Assembly (NCBI GenBank): GCA_003646815.1
Contig: QMLQ01000004.1
Location: 1 to 35,171, forward strand
Length of the DNA: 35,171 bases
Origin: Deltaproteobacteria bacterium
GTDB taxonomy: Bacteria > Desulfobacterota > DSM-4660 > Desulfatiglandales > Desulfatiglandaceae
Direction: 5' to 3'
Shown here: positions 1-8,371 of the stretch, piece by piece
How the letters are laid out: every line of letters begins with the position of its first letter
Position numbering within the stretch: position 1 is the first letter of the stretch
Notes under the pieces: generated by a model
What the model was told of the DNA's origin: nothing
Databases searched by the model: none
What the model saw: only the letters and a program-made list of their open reading frames with translations
Translations under genes and position numbers: made by a program

Positions 1-11
1 CCTTGAAGGAA

Positions 12-428
12 CTATTCCGGGATGCGCCGATCTTCTTTTTTCTTTGCGATTTTCTTGAAAAGCCTCGGGATGTCCGCCATCAGGCCTTCCGAGAGTTCAG
101 CGGCCCTGAGATAAAAGGTTTTTATTTTCGCCTCTATTTCATGTGCCCTTTCCGCGACTTTGGAGATATCGCCAGGAACGTCGGTTTCAAAGGCATAGTC
201 GTCCGTATCAAGCCCTTCAAAGGCATAGTTGGATTCCAGGGTGTCGGTAATAACCCCGAAATAAGTTCGTTTTACATTCTTCTCGAATTTCCTGTTCTCT
301 TTGCTCCAGGAGAGGAGGGCATCTTTCATGTCCGGATACTCGGCCGCACATTTTTCATAAAAGGACGCAGACTCCTCTTCTATCTCGGAAACAAAGCTCA
401 TCACTGCTGCCATGGTATTGAGTTTCAT
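12..428 (-). CDS. Ferritin-like / rubrerythrin-type domain protein
   Basis: ORF 141 aa; helical ferritin-like pattern (EIEEESASFYEKCA...EIEAKIKTFYLRAAEL). Start refined to ATG at 428 (GGTGG RBS); overlaps the upstream mmsA stop by 1 nt (TAATG). Confidence 0.65.
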   Translation of the reverse strand: MKLNTMAAVMSFVSEIEEESASFYEKCAAEYPDMKDALLSWSKENRKFEKNVKRTYFGVITDTLESNYAFEGLDTDDYAFETDVPGDISKVAERAHEIEAKIKTFYLRAAELSEGLMADIPRLFKKIAKKKEDRRIPE

Positions 429-1891
429 TAGAACCACCTTGAAATAACCACTTTACATTCCGTGAAAAAACGCACCACATCCTGTCCCTGCCCATGGAGG
501 GTCCCAAAGAAGGAATCCTTCATTCCACCGAAGGGGAAAAAGGCCATGGGTGCAACGATACCTACATTAATACCCACATTCCCGGCGATTACATCGTGCT
601 GGAACTGCCGGGCCCATTTGCCGTTATTCGTAAATATGGCGGACGAATTGCCGTAGGGAACGGAATGGATAATGTCAATGGCCTCATCCAGATCCCCGGC
701 GCGAAGCACGCTGGCTACCGGACCGAAAATTTCCTCACGGGCAAGGCTCATTTCCGGCGTCACGTTTTCGAACACTGACGGACTCAGGAAACAGTCCTCT
801 GGAAGGTCCCCCACCACCTTCGGTTTGCGCCCGTCCAGGGTCAGTTTTGCACCCTCTTCAAGGCCCTTTTCCATCATCTTGAGGATCCGCTGCTTGGACT
901 CGGCATTCTGGACCGGTCCCATCTGCACAGATTCATCAAGTCCGTCTCCAACCGTGATGGCAGCCGCCGCCTCCACGAATTTATCCACAACATTCTTGTA
1001 GGTCTCATCATCACCAACAACCAGGAGATTTGCTCCCGCAAGACATCTCTGGCCGGCATTGCCGAAAAAGGAAGAGATAAGGCTCACCATGGCCTTGTCG
1101 ATCTCCGCATCCGGCATAATCACGATAAAATTCTTGGCGCCTGCCTGGGCGATAACGCGCTTTCCCGTCTCTCCGCATTTCTTGTAAATGTGTCTTGCCA
1201 CGGGGGTAGAGCCCACAAAAGTAACCCCCTGCATGTCCGGATGTTCCATGCACCCGTCAGCAATCTCGGCACCGCCATTGACCATGTTCACCACACCGGG
1301 GGGCAGGCCCACATCGTCCAGCATTTCGAACAGCTTGGACTGGCTCATGGGGGCTCTTGGAGAGGGCTTTACCACAAAGGTGTTTCCGCATGCGATGGCA
1401 AAGGGAAGAAACCACAAGGGGACCATGAACGGAAAGTTGAACGGCGCAATACAGGAAAAAACACCAAGTGGCTGGTAGATCGCGTATTCATCAATTCCAT
1501 GGGCAATATCTTCCAGGTTGAAGCCCTGCATGGTGGTCGGAATCCCCGAAGCCACCTCCACCATCTCGATCCCACGCCTGGTTTCTCCGCGTGATTCGTC
1601 AATGGTCTTCCCGTGCTCCCTTGTCTGTACCACACTCAATTCATTGAAGTTGTCCTCCATCATTTCAATCAGGCGGTGAAGGTACCGTGCCCTGGCAACG
1701 GGCGGCGTATTTCGCCAGTCAGGATAGGCTTCTTTTGCCGCTTGCACCGCGGAATCCAGTTCGCCCCTCGTGGACATGGGGCACTCACACAGGACTTCTC
1801 CCCGTGCGGGGTTTATAATTTCGACAAATTCACTGGTCGCAGAATCTACCCATTCGCCATTGATGTAATTCTGTAATTTCTTTACTGCCAT
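428..1891 (-). CDS. mmsA: CoA-acylating methylmalonate-semialdehyde dehydrogenase
   Basis: Full-length ALDH superfamily protein; YINGEWVDS N-terminus, GNAGQRCLAG catalytic Cys region, FPFGGMKDSFFG. RBS GGAGG 7 nt before ATG at 1891. Confidence 0.88.
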   Translation of the reverse strand: MAVKKLQNYINGEWVDSATSEFVEIINPARGEVLCECPMSTRGELDSAVQAAKEAYPDWRNTPPVARARYLHRLIEMMEDNFNELSVVQTREHGKTIDESRGETRRGIEMVEVASGIPTTMQGFNLEDIAHGIDEYAIYQPLGVFSCIAPFNFPFMVPLWFLPFAIACGNTFVVKPSPRAPMSQSKLFEMLDDVGLPPGVVNMVNGGAEIADGCMEHPDMQGVTFVGSTPVARHIYKKCGETGKRVIAQAGAKNFIVIMPDAEIDKAMVSLISSFFGNAGQRCLAGANLLVVGDDETYKNVVDKFVEAAAAITVGDGLDESVQMGPVQNAESKQRILKMMEKGLEEGAKLTLDGRKPKVVGDLPEDCFLSPSVFENVTPEMSLAREEIFGPVASVLRAGDLDEAIDIIHSVPYGNSSAIFTNNGKWARQFQHDVIAGNVGINVGIVAPMAFFPFGGMKDSFFGTLHGQGQDVVRFFTECKVVISRWF

Positions 1892-2063
1892 AGTCACGCC
1901 TCCTCAGGTGAGTTTTTTATGGTAACCTACCATCACCATTATGCTATTGTCAACGCAAATAGAATCTGCCCCTGTTGAGCATTTTTATTGGTTGTTGCAA
2001 TCCGGTCCCTTTTTTGTCATTACTACCTGAACCGCAATCATCTCATTAAATTGGAGGCACATC

Positions 2064-3026
2064 ATGAAAATCAGGATCCTGTCCGCTGCTGATATCAAGG
2101 CGGCCCTGCCCATGAAGGACGCCATTCATATCATGGCGTCCGCTTTCGGCCAGTTCTCCGCAGGCAAGGCCCTGGTTCCGCTCAGGTCACGGTTGCACAC
2201 GGAAAAGGGAGTGACGCTTCTCATGCCCGCGTACCTTCAGGAAAGCAAGGACCTGGCCGTCAAGGTCGTTTCCATATATGGGAAAAACCCGAGTCTCAAC
2301 ATGCCGACAGTCACTGCGGTGGTCATTGTCCTCGATCCGGACACGGGAGTTCCCCTGGCATTCATGGACGGAGACAGTCTGACCGCCGTACGCACCGGGG
2401 CCGCGGGTGGTCTTGCCGCTCAACTCCTTTCCAAACAGGACGCTCGCCGGGTGGTTGTCTTCGGGGCCGGAGTTCAAGGCCGTGCCCAGTTACGGGGTGT
2501 CATGGCCATCCGCGCCATAGAGCACGTTTTTGTCATTGATCATGCTGAAGAAAGGGCAAACGAGTTTGCTGACGAAATCCGTACATGGCCTCAGGCGCCG
2601 GAAGTCCACGTCCCGTCCACCATCACTGAAGCCGTCCGAAAAGCTGATATCATACTCACAGCCACCACCAGCAAGACCCCGCTCTTTGACGGCAATGATC
2701 TGCAGCCGGGGACACACGTCACCGGGGTCGGGGCATTCACCCCGGAAATGCAGGAAATCGATGTAAACACCATCAAACGTGCAAGAGTCATTGTGGATTC
2801 AAGAGAGGCATGCATGGCTGAGGCAGGAGATATTATAAAGACCAACGCCCACATCGAAGCTGAATTAGGAGACATTGTAAACGGGAAGCACCCGGGCCGC
2901 AACAACAACGAAGAAATAACCTTTTTCAAATCAGTGGGCCTGGCGGCCCAGGACGCGGCTGCCGCGGCAGCCGTCCTGGCCAGGGCCGAGGTGCAACGTT
3001 TGGGGACGATGGTTGAAATGGACTGA
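2064..3026 (+). CDS. Ornithine cyclodeaminase / mu-crystallin family protein (possible alanine dehydrogenase or related)
   Basis: Family motifs LTAVRTGAAGGLAAQLL, VVFGAGVQGRAQL, TGVGAFTPEMQEID; RBS GGAGG. Confidence 0.85.
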   Translation: MKIRILSAADIKAALPMKDAIHIMASAFGQFSAGKALVPLRSRLHTEKGVTLLMPAYLQESKDLAVKVVSIYGKNPSLNMPTVTAVVIVLDPDTGVPLAFMDGDSLTAVRTGAAGGLAAQLLSKQDARRVVVFGAGVQGRAQLRGVMAIRAIEHVFVIDHAEERANEFADEIRTWPQAPEVHVPSTITEAVRKADIILTATTSKTPLFDGNDLQPGTHVTGVGAFTPEMQEIDVNTIKRARVIVDSREACMAEAGDIIKTNAHIEAELGDIVNGKHPGRNNNEEITFFKSVGLAAQDAAAAAAVLARAEVQRLGTMVEMD

Positions 3027-4358
3027 TCAGGATGCCACTACCTCTTTGACCGCTTCCTCGAAAATGGAAAGGCAGGTATCGATTTCCTGAGCACTCACGA
3101 TTAGCGCCGGACAAAAACGAATACTGTTTTCACCACATCCCAGGAGCAGCAGACCTTTCCTGAATGCCGCGGCAATAATCTCGTTCCTCCAGTCCCTGGC
3201 CGGCTCCTTGGTTTCCCGGTCTTTCACCAGTTCAACCGCAACCATCAACCCCTTTCCGCGGACATCGCCCATGCACTCCCATTCCTTCTGGAGCGTGGTC
3301 AAGCCTTCCAGCAGATAGGCGCCCTGGGTCGCAGCGTTTTCAACCAGGCCCTGTTCCAGCAGTTCAATGGTTTTCATGGCGGCCTGACACGATACCGGAT
3401 TTCCCCCGAATGTGGATGCATGAGACCCCGCCTCCCATTCCATGATGTCTGATTTCGCCACCAGCGCTCCAAGGGGAAGCCCCGAGGCAATCCCCTTTGC
3501 CAGGGTCATCATGTCGGAATCCACGTGGAAATGTTCCATGGCGAACATCTTTCCCGTCCGGCCCATCCCTGATTGTACTTCATCGGCCACGTAAAGGATG
3601 CCGTACTTCCTGGCGGTCTCGGACAGTTTCTTGTGAAACTCGGGCGGAGGAACAATATAGCCGCCTTCACCCTGGATAGGTTCCACAAAAATAGCGGCAA
3701 CCTCTTCAGGCGGTATGGTGGTCCGAAAGAGCGTATCCTCAACCCATTTTACGCATGCGAGGTCGCACGCTGGGTACGCGAGGTTGTAGGGACAGCGGTA
3801 GCAGTACGCGTATGGTATGTGCGTAATCCCGGGAACCAGGGGGTTATAGTGTTTTTTCTGGATTGCCTTGCTTGCAGTGAGAGACAATGCCCCCATGGTG
3901 CGCCCGTGAAAGGCCCCGAAAAAGGCGATATTCAGTTCCCGCTTCGTATACCAGCGGGCAAGCTTCAGAGCGGCCTCTACAGCCTCCGCCCCGGAGTTGC
4001 CGAAATAGACTCTTTTCCCATCATTTCCAGGAGCGAGCAGGGCAAGTTTCTCTGCCAGTTCTATCTGGGAGGTATAGTAAAAATCCGTACCCGACATATG
4101 AAGCAGTTTTTCCGCCTGCACCTGAATAGCCTCCACCACCTCCGGATGGCAGTGACCCGTAGCGCAAACCGCAATGCCGGACGTAAAGTCCAGGAATGAA
4201 TTTCCATCCACGTCTTCCACCCATGCCCCGTTTCCTTTCCTGGCAACAAGTGGATAGCTCCGCGTATAGGAAGGAGACACGTATGTTCCGTCCAGTTTTA
4301 TCAGCTTGGATGCCCGGGGACCGGGCAAAGGAGTAATGATTTTCGGCACCTTTTTCAT
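3027..4358 (-). CDS. Class-III PLP aminotransferase (acetylornithine / 4-aminobutyrate aminotransferase family)
   Basis: Motifs GNSGAEAVEAALKLAR, FVEPIQGEGGY, ADEVQSGMGRTGKMFA, TLAKGIASGLPLGA; carries the insert CYRCPYNLAYPACDLAC. Confidence 0.9.
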   Translation of the reverse strand: MKKVPKIITPLPGPRASKLIKLDGTYVSPSYTRSYPLVARKGNGAWVEDVDGNSFLDFTSGIAVCATGHCHPEVVEAIQVQAEKLLHMSGTDFYYTSQIELAEKLALLAPGNDGKRVYFGNSGAEAVEAALKLARWYTKRELNIAFFGAFHGRTMGALSLTASKAIQKKHYNPLVPGITHIPYAYCYRCPYNLAYPACDLACVKWVEDTLFRTTIPPEEVAAIFVEPIQGEGGYIVPPPEFHKKLSETARKYGILYVADEVQSGMGRTGKMFAMEHFHVDSDMMTLAKGIASGLPLGALVAKSDIMEWEAGSHASTFGGNPVSCQAAMKTIELLEQGLVENAATQGAYLLEGLTTLQKEWECMGDVRGKGLMVAVELVKDRETKEPARDWRNEIIAAAFRKGLLLLGCGENSIRFCPALIVSAQEIDTCLSIFEEAVKEVVAS

Positions 4359-4417
4359 TGTTCACCCCGCTTCAATTTCGGTACAATGTCAATAAGATGT
4401 ATCAGAAGAGAAAATTT

Positions 4418-4840
4418 TTACCGGACCACCAAGACAGGGCATTCTGCCGCCTGCAGCACACGATGCGTGACACTGCCCAGAAGCAGACCCTCAAAGTCAG
4501 ACCGTCCTCGAGATCCCATGATGATCATGTCGCAATTCTCTATCCGGGCCGCCTCGGCAATCATGTTTCCCGGGGAGCCCTCCAGGATTCGATCGCTGAA
4601 AGGCACACCTTTTTCCCTGAACATTTCCCGAAAAGGCTCAAGGATCAGGTTCGACTTCTCCATTACCTCGGCAACAGCCTGTTGGAGATAGGGCTCACCC
4701 AGAATGGAAGAAAGGCGTTTTCGGCAGTAAACCAAAAGGATCTCCGCGCTGCCGAGCACTGCAAAATCCGAGGCATATGCTGCCGCCCTCATGGAATGAT
4801 CCGATCCATCAACTGCCACCATTATTTTTTTAAGCTTCAT
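4418..4840 (-). CDS. Universal stress protein, UspA family
   Basis: MKLKKIMVAVDGSDHSMRAA... and IIMGSRGRSDFEGLLLGSVTHRVLQAAECPVLVVR. Confidence 0.92.
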   Translation of the reverse strand: MKLKKIMVAVDGSDHSMRAAAYASDFAVLGSAEILLVYCRKRLSSILGEPYLQQAVAEVMEKSNLILEPFREMFREKGVPFSDRILEGSPGNMIAEAARIENCDMIIMGSRGRSDFEGLLLGSVTHRVLQAAECPVLVVR

Positions 4841-5125
4841 GGCATCTCTCCTTTAAGCAAATAATAACAACATGTTATTTTTAGTTAAATTATACGCTAG
4901 GCATTTTTTTTCGTCAAGGGAATTACTGGTTCGCCGCGTACGGAATCCTTTCCAGGGAAGGCTCCTGTATTACTCATATGAATTACCTGCTTTTTCAGGG
5001 AAACGTATTTGACATACGCTGACAAAATAGGTACATGATAAACGCTGATGGTGGACAAGAATTCTTGACGTGCATAGTGGTATCCGTCGTGGCAAATTAC
5101 GCCCGAACGGAAAGGAAAGGAAAAA

Positions 5126-7216
5126 ATGATAGACAGGAGAATTAACAAACACCCCATACTGGAAATTCCTGACAAGAAGGAAGTCTCTTTTTTGTGGAAC
5201 GGAAAAAAACTCTCAGGGCTCGAAGGCGAGATGATCTCTTCGGCCCTTCTCGCGAACGACATCCACATCTTTGGCCATCACCCCAAGGATGGAAGCCCCC
5301 AGGGGCTCTTCTGCGCCAACGGCCAGTGTTCCCAATGCCTGGTTATCGCCGACAATGTCCCGGTAAAGGGATGTATGACCCCCCTCCACGAGGGGATGAT
5401 CATTGAAAGCGTAGAGGGAATACCTGAACTCCCTGCGGAAGATGGCCCTGTGAAACCTCACGAAATTCCCCTGACAGACGTGGATGTCCTCATCATCGGC
5501 GCCGGACCGGCGGGCCTTTCCGCCGCAATTGAACTGGGGAAACTGGGAATAGATACCCTCCTCGTCGATGACAAGGACAGGATCGGAGGAAAGCTCGTCC
5601 TGCAGACGCACAAGTTCTTCGGGTCCGTGGAAGATTCTCACGCCGGGACCCGAGGGTTCGAAATCGCATCGCTCCTTGGAAATACCCTGGCCGAGTTCTC
5701 ATCGGTCCGCACTTGGCTCAGCACCACAGCGGTGGGCGTCTTTTCCGACGGGATCGTTGGCGTGGTGACAGACAAATCCTACCGCAAGATACGGCCGAAA
5801 AAGCTCCTCGTCGCCACGGGCGCAAGAGAAAGAATGTTGTCGTTCCCCGGCAATACCCTCCCCGGTGTCTTCGGTGCCGGGGCCTTTCAAACACTGGTTA
5901 ATCGCGACCTGGTAAGAACCTCTGACAAAGTCTTTATCGTCGGCGGGGGCAATGTGGGCTTGATTGCCGCATACCATGCCATACAGGCCGGCATCCAGGT
6001 TGTGGGGCTCGTGGAAGCCCTTCCCCAGGTTGGCGGCTATAAAGTGCACGCCGACAAGCTCAAACGGCTGGGGGTCCCCATCTATACCAGTCATACCGTG
6101 GTTGCGGCCCACGGCAAAGACCGGGTGGAATCCCTTACCATTGCGGAACTGGACCGAGAATGGAACATCATTCCCGATTCCCACAAGACGTTTCAGGCGG
6201 ATACAGTCCTGATCGCAGTGGGCCTTGCCGAGGTCAACGAATTTTACCTCAAGGCGAGGGAATGGGGTATGGACGTCTTTGTGGCGGGAGACGCCCAGGA
6301 AATTGCAGAGGCCTCCGCAGCCATGTTCACCGGAAAAATCGAGGGTCTCAAGATCGCCAAATCCCTCAACCGTACGCGGGAAACCATTCCCCGGGAATGG
6401 GAGGAAAAGGCACAAGTTCTCAAGTCAAAACCGGGACCTGTCTCAATAGAACCACCCCCGGAGCAACCTTCAGGGGTGATGCCCATCTTCCATTGTTACC
6501 AGGAAATTGCATGCAACCCCTGCACGTCGGTGTGCCCTGAACATGCCATTCACACCCGGGAAGACAAGATTACCGGACTGCCTTACATGACAGACCTCTC
6601 CCTCTGCAAGGGCTGTCTCTCGTGCGTGGCGGTCTGTCCGGGATTGGCCATTACACTCGTGGACTATAGAAAGAATCCCCATCGCCCGACTGTTACCCTT
6701 CCCTACGAAATCTGGCGCGAAACCGTGGAGATTGGTCAGGAAATCCAAGTCACTGATGACAATGGGACTATCATCGGCAACTACCCCGTGAAAAAGGTCA
6801 CTTCTCTCAAGAAAAAATTTCCCGGCACCCTCCTGGTACAGATAGAGATGGAAGCTGAAAATGCTGGAAAGGCCATCGGCATCCGGGTCCAGAAAGAAGA
6901 GATCAAGCCAGACATGGTCTACGAGGAGGATCTTCCTCCGGACGAAGCAATCGTCTGCCGCTGTGAACGCGTCACAGCCGGAGAAATACGAGAGGCCATC
7001 CAAAACGGAGTCAGGGACATGAATCATCTCAAGGCAATCAACCGTGCAGGCATGGGAGCCTGCGGATCAAAAACATGCAGGCCCATGATCTGGCGATTGT
7101 TCAAGGAGGAAGGCATTGACCTTGAGCAGGTCACCGACCGTGTGGATCGCCCCCTTTTCGTGGAAGTGCCTTTAGGAACCTTTGCCGGCGTGCTTGGAGG
7201 TGATTCTGATGAATAA
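5126..7216 (+). CDS. Multidomain FAD/NAD(P) oxidoreductase: N-terminal 2Fe-2S (Fer2_4-like), pyridine nucleotide-disulfide oxidoreductase core, 4Fe-4S dicluster, C-terminal BFD-like 2Fe-2S
   Basis: CANGQCSQC...GC; VLIIGAGPAGLSAAIEL; ACNPCTSVCPEHAI and CKGCLSCVAVCPG; CRCERVTAGEI...GACGSKTCRPMI. Confidence 0.88.
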   Translation: MIDRRINKHPILEIPDKKEVSFLWNGKKLSGLEGEMISSALLANDIHIFGHHPKDGSPQGLFCANGQCSQCLVIADNVPVKGCMTPLHEGMIIESVEGIPELPAEDGPVKPHEIPLTDVDVLIIGAGPAGLSAAIELGKLGIDTLLVDDKDRIGGKLVLQTHKFFGSVEDSHAGTRGFEIASLLGNTLAEFSSVRTWLSTTAVGVFSDGIVGVVTDKSYRKIRPKKLLVATGARERMLSFPGNTLPGVFGAGAFQTLVNRDLVRTSDKVFIVGGGNVGLIAAYHAIQAGIQVVGLVEALPQVGGYKVHADKLKRLGVPIYTSHTVVAAHGKDRVESLTIAELDREWNIIPDSHKTFQADTVLIAVGLAEVNEFYLKAREWGMDVFVAGDAQEIAEASAAMFTGKIEGLKIAKSLNRTRETIPREWEEKAQVLKSKPGPVSIEPPPEQPSGVMPIFHCYQEIACNPCTSVCPEHAIHTREDKITGLPYMTDLSLCKGCLSCVAVCPGLAITLVDYRKNPHRPTVTLPYEIWRETVEIGQEIQVTDDNGTIIGNYPVKKVTSLKKKFPGTLLVQIEMEAENAGKAIGIRVQKEEIKPDMVYEEDLPPDEAIVCRCERVTAGEIREAIQNGVRDMNHLKAINRAGMGACGSKTCRPMIWRLFKEEGIDLEQVTDRVDRPLFVEVPLGTFAGVLGGDSDE

Positions 7217-8360
7217 TTACGATGTCATCATAGTCGGAGCCGGTTCCATCGGGGTCCCCACTGCCATAGCATTGGGGGAAAAAGGCAGCAGGACATTGGT
7301 CATTGACCGCAATGCTTCTCCCGGCCAGGGTGAAAACAAGCACGCTATTGGTGGAATCCGGGCCACCCATTCAAGCCCCGGAAAAATACTCACCGCACTC
7401 CGCTCCCTGGAAATCTTTTCAAGTTGGGAAAACCTGACCGGAGAGAGCATAGAATGGCTCATGGGGGGGTATCTTTTTCCTGTTTATAGAAAAACAGAGG
7501 AAGATATCCTGAAATCCATCCTTCCCATTCAAAAACAATATGGTTTGAACATTGATTATGTTGGTCCCGAGAAAATCAAGGAAGTTCTTCCAGGCATCAA
7601 CGAGGAAGGCCTCCTTGGAGGAACGTTTTCACCTGGAGATGGTTCCGCCTCTCCGCTTCTTGCCATCAACGCATTTTACCGCAGGGCCCTTTCTTTTGGG
7701 GTGGAGTTTCATTTCAGGGAAACGGTAGAGGAAATTACCACCGAGAATGACAGGGTAACCGGTGTCAAAACAGAAAAAGGGACCTACCATGCGCCGGTGG
7801 TGATTGACACAGCAGGCCCTTATTCAAGGCCGTTCTGCAGCTTGGCGGGGATTGACTTTCCCGTGTATCCCGACTCCCATGAAGCGGCCATCACCGAGCC
7901 CGTGAAGAGTTTTTTCGGATGCATGGTTGTGGATCTGCGGCCCGGCCCCGGTTCCAAGAATTACTATTTTTACCAGAACAGGCTGGGGCAGGTTGTTTTC
8001 TGTATAACGCCAGATCCTGCGATCCCCGGGACCGATAAACGGGAGACATCCGTCTTCCTCCCCCAGGTCAGTGCCAGGATGGTGGCGCTTCTGCCAAGGC
8101 TCAGAAACCTGCGGGTACGGCGAATGTGGCGGGGGCTTTATCCCATGACCCCTGACGGTTCACCCCTCGTCGGATGGGACCGGAACCTGCAAGGCTTTCT
8201 CCACGCAACGGGAATGTGCGGTCAGGGCTTCATGCTGGGCCCCGGCATCGGTGAACTCTTGTCCAGGATGATCACTGGAGAAACCACGCCGGACGATGAA
8301 ACCACGCTGCAGGAATTCTCTCCGTACCGGGAATTCGGGGGACACGAAGCCCTCAAGTAA
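7209..8360 (+). CDS. FAD-dependent oxidoreductase, DAO/DadA (glycine/sarcosine oxidase beta-like) family
   Basis: NNYDVIIVGAGSIGVPTAIALGEKG...; C-terminal MWRGLYPMTPDGSPLVGW...HATGMCGQGFMLGPGIGELL. Start refined to ATG 7209 with GGAGGT RBS; overlaps the preceding CDS by 8 bp. Confidence 0.87.
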   Translation: MNNYDVIIVGAGSIGVPTAIALGEKGSRTLVIDRNASPGQGENKHAIGGIRATHSSPGKILTALRSLEIFSSWENLTGESIEWLMGGYLFPVYRKTEEDILKSILPIQKQYGLNIDYVGPEKIKEVLPGINEEGLLGGTFSPGDGSASPLLAINAFYRRALSFGVEFHFRETVEEITTENDRVTGVKTEKGTYHAPVVIDTAGPYSRPFCSLAGIDFPVYPDSHEAAITEPVKSFFGCMVVDLRPGPGSKNYYFYQNRLGQVVFCITPDPAIPGTDKRETSVFLPQVSARMVALLPRLRNLRVRRMWRGLYPMTPDGSPLVGWDRNLQGFLHATGMCGQGFMLGPGIGELLSRMITGETTPDDETTLQEFSPYREFGGHEALK

Positions 8361-8371
8361 AGGAGGAAAAA

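Noticed and set aside
4863-4879. AATAACA-aca-TGTTATT inverted repeat upstream of the UspA gene
   Set aside because: Short AT-rich stem in AT-rich DNA; likely chance without conservation data.
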